A stretch of DNA of 64,000 nt, from NCBI RefSeq assembly GCF_001598055.1, contig NZ_CP014844.1, forward strand, positions 1,116,001 to 1,180,000, given 5' to 3'. The notes beneath the pieces were generated by a model. The model had not been told where the DNA came from, made no database searches, and was given only the letters and a program-made list of their open reading frames with translations. The DNA is from Cupriavidus nantongensis (GTDB taxonomy: Bacteria > Pseudomonadota > Gammaproteobacteria > Burkholderiales > Burkholderiaceae). The position numbers and the translations under genes are program-made. This document shows, one piece after another, positions 10,043 to 19,181 of the stretch (positions are counted from its first letter, which is position 1; every line of letters starts with the position of its first letter).

Positions 10043-10711
10043 ATGACTATCGTCAACGTCATCACCATTGACGGACCGACCGCCTCCGGCAAGGGCACGG
10101 TTGCGCACAAGGTTGCCGACGCGGTGGGCTTCCATCTGCTCGACAGCGGCGCGCTGTACCGGCTGGTAGCGCTGGCCAGCGACCGCGTGGGTGTTGACCT
10201 GGCCGACATGGACGCCCTGGCGCGGATTGCTTCGCGCCTGGATGTGAAGTTCGGGCCGGACCGCGTCTGGCTGCAAGGCGAGGAGGTCAGCCTGGCGATC
10301 CGCGCCGAGGCGATCGGCAACCGCGCCTCGGCCATCGCCGTGCACCAGCCGGTGCGCGACGCGCTGACCCAGCTGCAGCGCAGCTTCCGCAAGCTGCCCG
10401 GGCTGGTGGCCGACGGCCGCGACATGGGCACGGTGATCTTCCCGGACGCGCAGCTCAAGGTGTTCCTGACCGCGAGTGTCGAGGCGCGCGCGCGCAGGCG
10501 CTATAAACAATTGATTGATAAGGGAATTTCTGCTAATATCGAAGACCTTTTGCGTGACCTCGAGGCGCGCGACGCGCGGGATCGCACCCGCGCCGCCGCG
10601 CCGCTGCGTCCCGCCGAGGATGCAAAGCTGCTCGATACCTCCGACATGACGGTGGATCAGGCAGTGGCGCAGGTGCTGGAGTGGTTTGCCGCTGTGCGGC
10701 CCGATGCATGA
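10043..10711 (+). CDS. cmk: Cytidylate (CMP/dCMP) kinase
   Basis: P-loop kinase that phosphorylates CMP and dCMP for nucleotide recycling. The 222-residue protein opens with [14 protein letters not shown] (Walker A), followed by the nucleoside-binding LLDSGALYR. It contains [12 protein letters not shown] and the arginine-rich lid around RARRRYKQL, with RDxRDRTR nearer the C-terminus. The cmk-rpsA-ihfB order is widely conserved in proteobacteria. It follows aroA on the same strand after a 360-base interval that holds the inverted DUF2061 gene and a Fur box, so cmk may have its own promoter. Confidence 0.96.
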   Translation: MTIVNVITIDGPTASGKGTVAHKVADAVGFHLLDSGALYRLVALASDRVGVDLADMDALARIASRLDVKFGPDRVWLQGEEVSLAIRAEAIGNRASAIAVHQPVRDALTQLQRSFRKLPGLVADGRDMGTVIFPDAQLKVFLTASVEARARRRYKQLIDKGISANIEDLLRDLEARDARDRTRAAAPLRPAEDAKLLDTSDMTVDQAVAQVLEWFAAVRPDA

Positions 10712-10876
10712 CATGCAGCGGGCGCATCCGTAGAAGCGGCGCGCCCCTTCCGTACCCGATGGCGTCAGTCCGGGCCCGTGCCCTGGCTGGCTTTTGTCAA
10801 ACCTGACCCCGCTGCCCTGGCAGACTGAGCGCGATCGTCGCGCCGGCCAGCGTACTGCGGATTTCACCTTACGTTT

Positions 10877-12571
10877 ATGTCCGACCTGCAAACTAACGAA
10901 TCCTTTGCCGCACTGTTCGAGGAATCGATCGCCCGCTCCAATATGAAGGCTGGCGAAGTGATCTCCGCTGAAGTCGTGCGCATCGACCACAACTTCGTGG
11001 TCGTCAACGCCGGCCTCAAGTCCGAGGCATTTGTGCCGGTGGAGGAGTTCCTGAACGACCAGGGCGAACTCGAAGTGCAGGCCGGCGACTACGTCTCCGT
11101 GGCCATCGACGCACTCGAGAACGGCTATGGCGACACCATCCTCTCGCGCGACAAGGCCAAGCGCCTGGCCTCGTGGCTGAACCTCGAGAAGGCACTGGAA
11201 GACGGCGAAATCATCTCGGGTACCGTGACCGGCAAGGTCAAGGGCGGCCTGACGGTGATGGTCAACGGCATCCGCGCGTTCCTGCCGGGTTCGCTGGTTG
11301 ACGTGCGTCCGATCAAGGACACCACTCCGTACGAAGGCAAGACCCTGGAATTCAAGGTCATCAAGCTGGACCGCAAGCGCAACAACGTTGTGCTGTCGCG
11401 CCGCGCCGTGGTCGAAGCCACGCTGGGCGAAGAGCGCCAGAAGCTGATGGAAACCCTGAAGGAAGGCGCCATCGTCAACGGTATCGTCAAGAACATCACC
11501 GACTACGGTGCGTTCGTTGACCTGGGCGGCATCGACGGCCTGCTGCACATCACCGACCTGGCCTGGCGCCGTGTCCGCCACCCGAGCGAAGTGCTGTCGG
11601 TTGGCCAGGAAATCACCGCCAAGATCCTCAAGTTCGACCAGGAAAAGAACCGCGTCTCGCTGGGCGTGAAGCAGCTGGGCGAAGATCCGTGGGTCGGCAT
11701 CTCGCGCCGCTACCCGCAAGGCACCCGCCTGTTCGGCAAGGTCACCAACCTGACCGACTACGGCGCGTTCGTCGAGATCGAAGCCGGCATCGAAGGCCTG
11801 GTGCACGTGTCGGAAATGGACTGGACCAACAAGAACGTGGCCCCGTCCAAGGTGGTCCAGCTGGGCGACGAGGTCGAAGTCATGGTGCTGGATATCGACG
11901 AAGACAAGCGTCGTATCAGCCTGGGCATGAAGCAGTGCAAGGCCAACCCGTGGGACGATTTCTCGCGCAACCACAAGAAGGGCGACAAGCTCGCCGGCCA
12001 GATCAAGTCGATCACCGACTTCGGCGTGTTCATCGGCCTGCCGGGCGGCATCGACGGCCTGGTGCACCTGTCCGACCTGTCCTGGCAAGAGTCCGGCGAA
12101 GAGGCCGTGCGCAAGTACAAGAAGGGCGACGAAGTCGAAGCCGTGGTGCTGGGCATCGACGTCGACAAGGAACGCATCTCGCTGGGCATCAAGCAGCTGT
12201 CGGGCGATCCGTTCAACAACTTCATCTCGGCCAACGACAAGGGTTCGCTGGTTCAGGGCACGATCAAGGCCGTTGACGCCAAGGGTGCCGTGGTCCAGCT
12301 GGCCGACGACGTCGAAGGCTACCTGCGCGCCTCGGAAATCTCCGCCGACCGCGTGGAAGATGCCCGCAACGTGCTGAAGGAAGGCGAGCAGATCACCGCC
12401 CTGGTGGTGAACGTCGACCGCAAGTCGCGCAACATCAACCTGTCGATCAAGGCCAAGGACAGCGCAGAGCAGCAGGAAGCGATGCAGAAGTTCCAGGCCG
12501 ACACCGGCACGGCTGGCACGACCAACCTCGGCGCCCTGCTGAAGGCCAAGCTCGGCCAGGACAACCAGTAA
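10877..12571 (+). CDS. rpsA: 30S ribosomal protein S1
   Basis: RNA-binding ribosomal protein that recruits mRNA to the 30S subunit. Its 564 residues fit the usual six S1 repeats. The later repeats carry the pattern [40 protein letters not shown] and [20 protein letters not shown]. The N-terminal start SFAALFEES is typical. Codon use is strongly biased to abundant codons (GAC, AAG, CTG, CGC), as expected for a highly expressed gene. The 165-base gap after cmk shows no clear promoter to me. ihfB begins about 30 bases downstream. Confidence 0.98.
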   Translation: MSDLQTNESFAALFEESIARSNMKAGEVISAEVVRIDHNFVVVNAGLKSEAFVPVEEFLNDQGELEVQAGDYVSVAIDALENGYGDTILSRDKAKRLASWLNLEKALEDGEIISGTVTGKVKGGLTVMVNGIRAFLPGSLVDVRPIKDTTPYEGKTLEFKVIKLDRKRNNVVLSRRAVVEATLGEERQKLMETLKEGAIVNGIVKNITDYGAFVDLGGIDGLLHITDLAWRRVRHPSEVLSVGQEITAKILKFDQEKNRVSLGVKQLGEDPWVGISRRYPQGTRLFGKVTNLTDYGAFVEIEAGIEGLVHVSEMDWTNKNVAPSKVVQLGDEVEVMVLDIDEDKRRISLGMKQCKANPWDDFSRNHKKGDKLAGQIKSITDFGVFIGLPGGIDGLVHLSDLSWQESGEEAVRKYKKGDEVEAVVLGIDVDKERISLGIKQLSGDPFNNFISANDKGSLVQGTIKAVDAKGAVVQLADDVEGYLRASEISADRVEDARNVLKEGEQITALVVNVDRKSRNINLSIKAKDSAEQQEAMQKFQADTGTAGTTNLGALLKAKLGQDNQ

Positions 12572-12601
12572 TCGCAGGCCCCCGCGCTTGCGCGTATGCC
12601 C

Positions 12602-13021
12602 ATGACCAAGTCGGAGCTTGTCGAAAAACTGGCTGCCCGCTTCCCCCAGCTGCTGCTGCGGGATGCGGACATCTCGGTGAAAACGATACTCGACGCGATG
12701 TCCGAAGCGCTGGCCGACGGCCACCGCATCGAGATCCGCGGATTCGGCAGTTTTGGTCTGAACCGGCGTCCGCCTCGCGTGGGGCGCAATCCCAAGTCCG
12801 GCGAACGGGTGCTGGTACCTGAAAAACGGGTGCCGCACTTCAAGGCGGGCAAGGAATTGCGCGAACGGGTTGACCGTAGCCAGCCGGCGCCTGCGGGCAC
12901 CAACGGCAACGGCCATTCCGGCGGCACGGCGCAAGCCTTGCCGGGAAAGGCAGGCCAGGGCGCAGCATCCGCCGCGCCCACGGGGTTGCACGAGAGCGGA
13001 CTGGATTTCATCCGCTCCTGA
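12602..13021 (+). CDS. ihfB: Integration host factor subunit beta with C-terminal extension
   Basis: DNA-bending HU/IHF-family protein that pairs with IHF-alpha. The core from [10 protein letters not shown] to about residue 95 includes the dimer helices, [19 protein letters not shown] (the DNA-binding arm with its intercalating proline region), and [14 protein letters not shown]. From ATG 12602 the protein is 139 residues, about 40 longer than the E. coli subunit. The extra tail is Gly/Ala/Pro/Asn-rich and looks unstructured. An in-frame ATG at 12596 is an alternative start. It is last in the operon; a strong terminator follows 30 bases later. Confidence 0.94.
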   Translation: MTKSELVEKLAARFPQLLLRDADISVKTILDAMSEALADGHRIEIRGFGSFGLNRRPPRVGRNPKSGERVLVPEKRVPHFKAGKELRERVDRSQPAPAGTNGNGHSGGTAQALPGKAGQGAASAAPTGLHESGLDFIRS

Positions 13022-13052
13022 CTTCGACTGGCACTGCCTGCTACTGAGTTGT

Positions 13053-13083
13053 AAAAAAAGCGCCCCTTGGGGCGCTTTTTTTT
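13053..13083 (+). terminator. Rho-independent terminator after ihfB
   Basis: AGCGCCCC and GGGGCGCT form a tight stem with a TT loop, preceded by an A-run and followed by eight T residues. This is a textbook bidirectional terminator that closes the cmk-rpsA-ihfB unit. The next 230 bases have no gene. They contain the direct repeat CGTTACCG at 174-181 and 186-193 of the 13000 block, and a TACAAT -10 candidate at 13214-13219. Confidence 0.93.
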
Positions 13084-13314
13084 GGCCGATGCGGGCCGGG
13101 GCGGCACGCTGCAGCGCCTGCAAGGCAGGGCGCCGACACTGCGCGCCGACAGCTGCGAGCGCGCGCCGGCACGCCGTTACCGCCACGTTACCGAATCCGT
13201 GAAGTGATTCCGTTACAATGCCGGGGTCTTTGCCGGGCCTTGCACGGAGCGTCCTGTTAGCGCTAACTCCGCGTCTGCCCGCCCCAACGCCATGCTGCCT
13301 CGCCGCCTACCCGC

Positions 13315-13656
13315 ATGAAACTGTTTGCCTGGATCGTCCGCATCGTCGTATTCGTGCTGCTGTTCGTGCTGGCCCTGCGCAATACCGCAGAAGCCTCGCT
13401 GCAGCTGTTCTTCAATGCCGTCTGGCATGCGCCGCTGATCCTGATCCTGTTTGCCGCGTTCGCGCTGGGCGCGGTGGCGGCGCTGGCCTCGGTGGCGCCG
13501 GGGCTGATGCGGCAGCGCGTGGAACTGGCCAGGCTGCGGCGCGCGGCCGCGGACGCACGGGCGTCGACGGCGGCGCCTTCGGCGGCAGCGGCAGGCGCCG
13601 CGCCGGTGCCGCGCGACGGCAAGTCTCCCTATAACGTAGTCGGCCCGAAAGTCTGA
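13315..13656 (+). CDS. lapA: LapA/YciS-like membrane protein (DUF1049)
   Basis: A 113-residue inner-membrane protein with two hydrophobic segments (about 4-22 and 40-62), then a coiled, Arg/Ala-rich cytosolic stretch (VELARLRRAAADAR). The size, topology, NTAEASLQLFF and the position directly before lapB match LapA, which in E. coli associates with LapB and affects LPS level through LpxC turnover. The stop codon is three bases before lapB, so the two genes should be co-transcribed and translationally coupled. The C-terminal 25 residues are low-complexity and may vary between strains. Confidence 0.85.
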   Translation: MKLFAWIVRIVVFVLLFVLALRNTAEASLQLFFNAVWHAPLILILFAAFALGAVAALASVAPGLMRQRVELARLRRAAADARASTAAPSAAAAGAAPVPRDGKSPYNVVGPKV

Positions 13657-13659
13657 TCC

Positions 13660-14904
13660 ATGATGTTTGAAACCTGGTGGCTGTTGGTGCTGCCACTTGT
13701 CTTTGGCCTTGGCTGGATGGCGGCGCGCTTCGACGTGCGCCAGATGATCAGCGAGCAGGGCGCCTTGCCGCGCTCCTACTTCAAGGGACTCAATTTCCTG
13801 CTCAACGAGCAGCCCGACAAGGCCATCGACGCCTTTGTCGAAGTCGCCCGGCTGGACCCTGAAACCACCGAGCTGCACTTTGCGCTGGGCGCGCTGTTCC
13901 GGCGCCGCGGCGAAACCGAGCGCGCCATCCGTGTGCACCAGAACCTGGCCACGCGCCCCGACCTGCCCGAGCCCGAACGCGAGCACGCGCTGTTCGAGCT
14001 GGGCGAAGACTACCTGCGCGCGGGCCTGCTCGACCGTGCCGAGGAATCGCTGCGCCGGCTGATGTCGGGCCCTTACGCGGCGTCGGCCAAGCGCGTGCTG
14101 CTCGAACTCTACGAGGTCGAAAAGGAGTGGCAGAAGGCGATCGATGCCGCGCGTGAGCTGCAGACGCTGGAGCAAAAGAGCTACAGCCTGCAGATCGCGC
14201 AGTTCTGCTGCGAGCTGGCGCAGGACGCGCTGCAGCGCAAGCGCCCCGAAGACGCGGTGAAATGGCTGAACCAGGCCGTGGCCGAGAATCCCGCCAACGT
14301 GCGCGCGCCGATCCTGCTTGGCGACGTCGCCGCGGCGGCGGGCGATGCGCGCGCGGCGCTGGGCCACTGGCTTGGCATCGAGCGCCAGGACGCTTCTTTC
14401 CTGCCGCTGGTGGCCGAGCGCGTGGTCAAGGCCTATGCCGCGCTCAACGAACAGGGCCTGGCGCTGGAATGGCTGCGCGGCCTGCTCAAGGGCAAGCTCG
14501 CGCCCGAGGTGCTCGACACCGCCTACAAGGCCGAACTGGAAGTGAACGGCCCCGAAGCCGCGGCACGCCTGATGCGCGACCAGCTGCGCCGCCAGCCCAC
14601 GCTGCTGGCGCTGACCAAGTATTTCGAGGCGCAGGCGGCGGTGGCCGCCGCGCCCGCTGCTCAGTCCACACAGGCCGCGGTGGTCGAGGCCGCTGGCCAG
14701 GCCCACGGCGACGAAGTTGCCGAAGACGGCGACGAGGCCAGGGAAACCACCGCCATCCGCGACCTGCTGCAACTGCGCACGCGCAACCTGGCGCGCTATA
14801 CCTGCCGCGAATGCGGTTTCCGTGCGCGGCTGTTCTATTGGCAGTGCCCGGGTTGCAACCGCTGGGAGACCTATGCCCCGCGGCGTTCCGAAACGCTGGG
14901 CTGA
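13660..14904 (+). CDS. lapB: LPS assembly protein B (TPR protein with rubredoxin-type zinc ribbon)
   Basis: Membrane-anchored cytoplasmic protein that, in E. coli, links LPS synthesis to FtsH-dependent degradation of LpxC. The 414-residue product has one N-terminal membrane helix (WWLLVLPLVFGLGWMAA) and several TPR repeats across about 40-340 (for example KAIDAFVEVARLDPETTELHFALG). A C-terminal zinc ribbon carries CRECGF and CPGCNRW, with all four cysteines present. The Ala-rich linker before the ribbon (about 325-365) is longer than in E. coli. Either of two adjacent Met codons could be the start. It pairs with lapA just upstream. Confidence 0.93.
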   Translation: MMFETWWLLVLPLVFGLGWMAARFDVRQMISEQGALPRSYFKGLNFLLNEQPDKAIDAFVEVARLDPETTELHFALGALFRRRGETERAIRVHQNLATRPDLPEPEREHALFELGEDYLRAGLLDRAEESLRRLMSGPYAASAKRVLLELYEVEKEWQKAIDAARELQTLEQKSYSLQIAQFCCELAQDALQRKRPEDAVKWLNQAVAENPANVRAPILLGDVAAAAGDARAALGHWLGIERQDASFLPLVAERVVKAYAALNEQGLALEWLRGLLKGKLAPEVLDTAYKAELEVNGPEAAARLMRDQLRRQPTLLALTKYFEAQAAVAAAPAAQSTQAAVVEAAGQAHGDEVAEDGDEARETTAIRDLLQLRTRNLARYTCRECGFRARLFYWQCPGCNRWETYAPRRSETLG

Positions 14905-14940
14905 TTCCCGGTGGCCGTGCAACGGATCTGAATTGAAGCT

Positions 14941-16332
14941 ATGAAAGTCACCATTATCGGCAGCGGCTACGTCGGTCTCGTCACCGGCGCCTGCCTGGCG
15001 GAGCAGGGCAACGACGTGTTCTGCCTGGACCTGGACGAGCAGAAGATCGCGCTGCTCAACGCGGGCGGCGTGCCGATCTACGAACCGGGCCTGCAGGAAC
15101 TGATCCAGCGTAACCGCGAAGCCGGCCGCCTGACCTTTTCCACCGACGTGGCAGCCAGCGTCGAACATGCCGACGTGCAGTTCATCGCCGTGGGCACGCC
15201 GCCGGACGAGGACGGCTCGGCCGACCTCAAGTACGTGCTGGCGGCGGCGCGCAATATCGGCCGCCATATGACCGGCTTCAAGGTGGTGGTCGACAAGTCG
15301 ACCGTGCCGGTGGGCACCGGCGACCGCGTCACCGCCGCCATCCGCGAGGAACTGATCGCGCGCGGGCTGGAAGACCTGCAGTTCTCGGTGGTGTCGAACC
15401 CCGAGTTCCTGAAGGAGGGCGCCGCGGTCGAAGACTTCATGCGCCCCGACCGCATCGTGCTGGGCTGCAACGCCGACGCCGCCGGCCGCCACGCGCAGGC
15501 CACCATGCGCCAGTTGTACGCGCCGTTCAACCGCCATCATGAGCGCACCTTCTACATGGACGTGCGCTCGGCCGAGTTCACCAAGTACGCCGCCAACTCG
15601 ATGCTGGCCACCCGCATCTCGTTCATGAACGAGCTCGCCAACCTGGCCGACGAGGTCGGCGCCGATATCGAGCTGGTGCGCATGGGCATCGGCTCGGATC
15701 CGCGCATCGGCTACAGTTTCCTCTATGCCGGCGCCGGCTATGGCGGATCGTGCTTTCCCAAGGACGTGCAGGCGCTGATGCGCACCGCTGCCGACCACGG
15801 CAAGCCGATGCGCGTGCTGGAGGCGGTGGAAGCCGTCAACGGCGCGCAGAAGCGCGTGCTCGGCGAGAAGATCGTGCGCCGCTTCGGCGACGACCTGAGC
15901 GGCCGCGTGTTCGCGGTCTGGGGCCTCGCTTTCAAACCGAATACCGACGACATGCGCGAGGCGCCGTCGCGCGTGCTGGCGCGCGAGCTGGTGTCGCGCG
16001 GCGCGTCGCTGCGGGTGCATGACCCGGTCTCGATGGCCGAGGCACGCCGCGTGCTGGAGGCCGACCTGGCCGACGTGCCGGGCGGCGCCGCACGCGTGAG
16101 CTTCCACCAGCACCAGATGGATGCGCTCGACGGCGCCGACGCGCTGGCGATCGTGACCGAATGGAAGGTGTTCCGCAGCCCCGACTTCGGGCAGATCAAG
16201 CGGCGGCTGAAGTCGCCGGTGATCTTCGATGGACGCAATCTGTATGAGCCCGAGGCGATGCGCGAGACCGGCGTGGAATACCACGCCATCGGCCGCCCGA
16301 CCCGCAAGGCTGCGCCGGCGTCGAACGAATAA
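14941..16332 (+). CDS. ugd: UDP-glucose 6-dehydrogenase
   Basis: NAD-dependent two-step oxidation of UDP-glucose to UDP-glucuronate, a precursor of capsule, core or 4-amino-arabinose sugars. The 463-residue protein has the N-terminal Rossmann motif [18 protein letters not shown] and the FVAVGTPP-like loop ([12 protein letters not shown]). [14 protein letters not shown] binds substrate, and the catalytic cysteine C271 lies in [11 protein letters not shown]. The C-terminal UDP-binding domain includes [21 protein letters not shown] ribosome binding site precedes the ATG. It lies between lapB and the heptose genes, consistent with an envelope role. Confidence 0.96.
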   Translation: MKVTIIGSGYVGLVTGACLAEQGNDVFCLDLDEQKIALLNAGGVPIYEPGLQELIQRNREAGRLTFSTDVAASVEHADVQFIAVGTPPDEDGSADLKYVLAAARNIGRHMTGFKVVVDKSTVPVGTGDRVTAAIREELIARGLEDLQFSVVSNPEFLKEGAAVEDFMRPDRIVLGCNADAAGRHAQATMRQLYAPFNRHHERTFYMDVRSAEFTKYAANSMLATRISFMNELANLADEVGADIELVRMGIGSDPRIGYSFLYAGAGYGGSCFPKDVQALMRTAADHGKPMRVLEAVEAVNGAQKRVLGEKIVRRFGDDLSGRVFAVWGLAFKPNTDDMREAPSRVLARELVSRGASLRVHDPVSMAEARRVLEADLADVPGGAARVSFHQHQMDALDGADALAIVTEWKVFRSPDFGQIKRRLKSPVIFDGRNLYEPEAMRETGVEYHAIGRPTRKAAPASNE

Positions 16333-16413
16333 GGCGCTGGCCGGTCAACGGACTCATCAACCGATAAGCTAGCGCGGCGGCCGCTGCCGCCGCGTTTATT
16401 GCCAAGGATCTTC

Positions 16414-17361
16414 ATGAACAAGACCGTCATTCCGCAGGAGCAGATCCGGCAGTCCCATATCCTGGTGGTCGGCGACATGATGCTGGACCGCTATTGGTTC
16501 GGCGACGTCGAGCGCATTTCGCCCGAAGCGCCGGTGCCGGTGGTGCAGGTCAAGCGCAGCGACGAGCGCCTGGGCGGCGCCGCCAACGTGGCCCGCAACG
16601 CCGCGGCGCTGGGCGCACGCGTCGGCATGCTGGGCGTGGTCGGCGACGACGAGCCGGCGCGCACGCTCGAGGCGCTGCTGGCCGAGAGCCACGTGCAGCC
16701 CTACCTGCACCGCGATGCCAAGATCAACACCACCATCAAGCTGCGCGTGGTGGCGCACCAGCAGCAGCTGCTGCGTGTGGATTTCGAGAACACGCCTGCG
16801 CATGAAGTGCTGCTCGCGGTACAGGACAAGTTCCAGGGCCTGGTCAACGATTACCAGGTGCTGGTGCTGTCCGACTACGGCAAGGGCGGGCTGACCCATG
16901 TCACGCGCATGATCGACGCCGGCCGCGCGGCCGGCCGCAAGGTGCTGGTCGACCCCAAGGGCGACGATTACTCGCGCTACCGCGGTGCCACGCTGATCAC
17001 CCCCAACCGCGCCGAGATGCGTGCGGTGGTCGGCGCCTGGAAGACCGAGGCCGACCTGACCATCCGCGCACAGAACCTGCGCCGCGCGCTGCAACTCGAA
17101 GCGCTGCTGCTGACGCGCTCGGAAGAGGGCATGACGCTCTATACCGAAGCCGAAGTGCTGCACGTCTCGGCCCAGGCGCGCGAGGTCTATGATGTATCCG
17201 GTGCCGGCGACACCGTGATCGCCACGCTCGCCACCATGATGGGTGCCGGCGTGCCGCTCAAGGAAGCCGTGCAGCATGCCAATCGCGCCGGCGGCATCGT
17301 GGTCGGCAAGCTGGGCACCGCCGTCGTCACTTATCCCGAATTGTTCGGCGCCGCTGCCTGA
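16414..17361 (+). CDS. hldA: D-glycero-beta-D-manno-heptose-7-phosphate kinase (HldA/RfaE domain I)
   Basis: PfkB-family kinase that forms heptose 1,7-bisphosphate on the path to ADP-heptose for the LPS inner core. The 315-residue protein contains only the kinase half of E. coli HldE: N-terminal ILVVGDMMLDRYWFG, RLGGAANVARN, DPKGDDYSRY and the C-terminal anion hole DVSGAGDTVIA. The adenylyltransferase (HldC) domain is absent and must be encoded elsewhere. ATG 16414 is chosen because AAGGATC lies just upstream; an in-frame TTG at 16399 is less likely. hldD follows after 27 bases. Confidence 0.94.
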   Translation: MNKTVIPQEQIRQSHILVVGDMMLDRYWFGDVERISPEAPVPVVQVKRSDERLGGAANVARNAAALGARVGMLGVVGDDEPARTLEALLAESHVQPYLHRDAKINTTIKLRVVAHQQQLLRVDFENTPAHEVLLAVQDKFQGLVNDYQVLVLSDYGKGGLTHVTRMIDAGRAAGRKVLVDPKGDDYSRYRGATLITPNRAEMRAVVGAWKTEADLTIRAQNLRRALQLEALLLTRSEEGMTLYTEAEVLHVSAQAREVYDVSGAGDTVIATLATMMGAGVPLKEAVQHANRAGGIVVGKLGTAVVTYPELFGAAA

Positions 17362-17388
17362 GGCGCGGCGCCCCATCCTGATCCGACC

Positions 17389-18384
17389 ATGACCATCATC
17401 GTCACCGGCGCCGCGGGTTTTATCGGCAGCAATCTCGTCAAGGGCCTGAACGAACGCGGCGAGACCAACGTCATCGCCGTCGACAACCTGACCCGCGCCG
17501 ACAAGTTCCACAACCTGGTCGACTGCGAGATCTCCGATTACCTGGACAAGCAGGACTTCCTCGCGCGCTTTGCCCGCGGCGAGTTCGGCAAGGTCCGTGC
17601 GGTGTTCCATGAAGGCGCCTGCTCCGACACCATGGAGACCGACGGCCGCTATATGATGGAGAACAATTACCGCTACACGCTGTCGCTGATGGAGAGTTGC
17701 CTGGAGCAGGGCACGCAGTTCCTGTACGCATCGTCGGCGGCGACCTACGGCGCCTCGCAGGTGTTCCGCGAAGACCGCGAGTTCGAGCGTCCGCTCAACG
17801 TGTACGGCTACTCCAAGTTCCTGTTCGACCAGATCGTGCGGCGCCGGCTGCCGTCGGCGCTGTCGCAGATCGTCGGCTTCCGCTACTTCAACGTGTACGG
17901 CCCGCGCGAAACGCACAAGGGCCGCATGGCCTCGGTGGCGTTCCACAACTTCAACCAGTTCCGCGCCGACGGCACGGTGAAGCTGTTCGGCGAATACGGC
18001 GGCTATGGCCCGGGCATGCAGAGCCGCGATTTCATCTCGGTCGAGGACGTGGTCAAGGTCAACCTGTTCTTCTTCGACCATCCGGAGAAGTCGGGCATCT
18101 TCAACCTGGGCACCGGCCGCGCCCAGCCGTTCAACGACATCGCCGCGACCGTGGTCAACACGCTGCGCGAGGCCGAGGGCAAGCCGCCGCTGTCGCTGGA
18201 CGACCTGGTGCAGGAAGGGCTGGTCGAGTACGTCAAGTTTCCCGACGCGCTGCGCGGCAAGTACCAGTGCTTTACGCAGTCGGACGTGTCCAAGCTGCGT
18301 GGCGCGGGCTACAGCGAACGCTTCCTGACCGTGGAGGAAGGCGTGGCGCGCTACTGCCGCTGGCTGCTCGAGCGCAACGGCTGA
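17389..18384 (+). CDS. hldD: ADP-L-glycero-D-manno-heptose-6-epimerase
   Basis: Extended short-chain dehydrogenase that inverts C6 of ADP-D-glycero-D-manno-heptose, the last step of ADP-heptose synthesis. Visible are the NADP Rossmann motif [15 protein letters not shown], the catalytic YGYSKFLFD (YxxxK) and [15 protein letters not shown]. The length of 331 residues matches the family. The hldA-hldD pair is closed by a stem-loop about 24 bases downstream. Together with waaC further along, it supplies the heptose region of the LPS core. Confidence 0.97.
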   Translation: MTIIVTGAAGFIGSNLVKGLNERGETNVIAVDNLTRADKFHNLVDCEISDYLDKQDFLARFARGEFGKVRAVFHEGACSDTMETDGRYMMENNYRYTLSLMESCLEQGTQFLYASSAATYGASQVFREDREFERPLNVYGYSKFLFDQIVRRRLPSALSQIVGFRYFNVYGPRETHKGRMASVAFHNFNQFRADGTVKLFGEYGGYGPGMQSRDFISVEDVVKVNLFFFDHPEKSGIFNLGTGRAQPFNDIAATVVNTLREAEGKPPLSLDDLVQEGLVEYVKFPDALRGKYQCFTQSDVSKLRGAGYSERFLTVEEGVARYCRWLLERNG

Positions 18385-18407
18385 ACCTGCAGCGTTCCTG
18401 CTTCAAG

Positions 18408-18445
18408 CCGGCCGACACGCTTTCGTGCGGCCGGTGTCAACTTTT
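18408..18445 (+). terminator. Stem-loop terminator after hldD
   Basis: CCGGCCG-A-CACG pairs with CGTG-CGGCCGG around a 4-base CTTT loop (one bulged A), followed by TGTCAACTTTTG. The stem is strong and the U-tract weak, so it is a probable but imperfect intrinsic terminator. Confidence 0.6.
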
Positions 18446-18548
18446 GTTGCCGCATGCGCCGCGCTCGCGGCGCGCCCCTATCCTGACCTGACCTCGCCGC
18501 CCTGGCGGGGGTGGTACCTCAGACCATCCACAGGAAAGGAGAGCCTTC

Positions 18549-18944
18549 ATGGCCATGCACTGGATCCGGCAACTTGCCCGGCGTTTTTCCCTGATCTCCC
18601 TCGCGGCAACCTTGTGCCTGCTTGCCGGCGGCACCGCGCATGCCGCGGTCGACGTTAACACCGCGGACGAGGCGGCGCTGACCTCGGTCAAGGGCGTGGG
18701 GCCGGCGACGGCCCGCCACATCGTCGAAGAGCGCAACAAGCGCGGGCCGTACAAGGACGCCGCCGACCTGGCCGAGCGCGTCAGCGGCATCGGGCCGAAG
18801 TCCGTGGCCAAGCTGCAGGACGCCGGCCTCACCATCGCCGGCAAGGCGGCGGCCACCGCCACGCCATCCGCTGCGCCGGCGGCCACGCCAGCGCCCGCCA
18901 AGGGGGCGAAGGCGACGCCTGCACCGGCCAAGCCGGCCCGCTAG
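18549..18944 (+). CDS. ComEA-like helix-hairpin-helix DNA-binding protein
   Basis: A 131-residue exported protein. A signal peptide ends at AHA-AVDVN near residue 34. Two helix-hairpin-helix units follow: VNTADEAALTSVKGVGPATA and RVSGIGPKSVAKLQDAG. The final 35 residues are a repetitive Ala/Pro/Lys linker (AAPAATPAPAKGAK). The HhH pair after a signal peptide is the ComEA architecture, whose members bind double-stranded DNA in the periplasm during natural transformation. No other competence gene is adjacent, so the role is by family only. AGGAAAGGAG just upstream is a strong ribosome binding site. Confidence 0.85.
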   Translation: MAMHWIRQLARRFSLISLAATLCLLAGGTAHAAVDVNTADEAALTSVKGVGPATARHIVEERNKRGPYKDAADLAERVSGIGPKSVAKLQDAGLTIAGKAAATATPSAAPAATPAPAKGAKATPAPAKPAR

Positions 18945-19181
18945 CATCGCCACTGCTGCCCTGTGCCCGGTCGTGCTGCGGCCGGGTGCGTTGTGGCTGG
19001 TATGCGTTGTGCTAAAGCTTGCCGGCTTCGCAGCCCCCGTGGCGGCGGAGTATCATGCGGACGCCGCGCCGGCAGGACCTGCCGCGCGGCTGCCGACCGG
19101 CATTCCACAACCTAACAAGCAGGCACAAGCGCGGCGGCCGCCGATCCGGCGGCCAGCCCGGACCACAGGGAGCAAGACAAT

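Noticed and set aside
9902..16284. Two very long minus-strand frames (1094 and 1023 codons) opposite cmk-rpsA-ihfB and lapB-ugd
   Set aside because: They are shadows of strongly biased codons in highly expressed or GC-rich genes, without homology or sensible starts.
16399..16413. TTG start for hldA adding five residues
   Set aside because: The ATG at 16414 has AAGGATC upstream and opens the conserved N-terminus.
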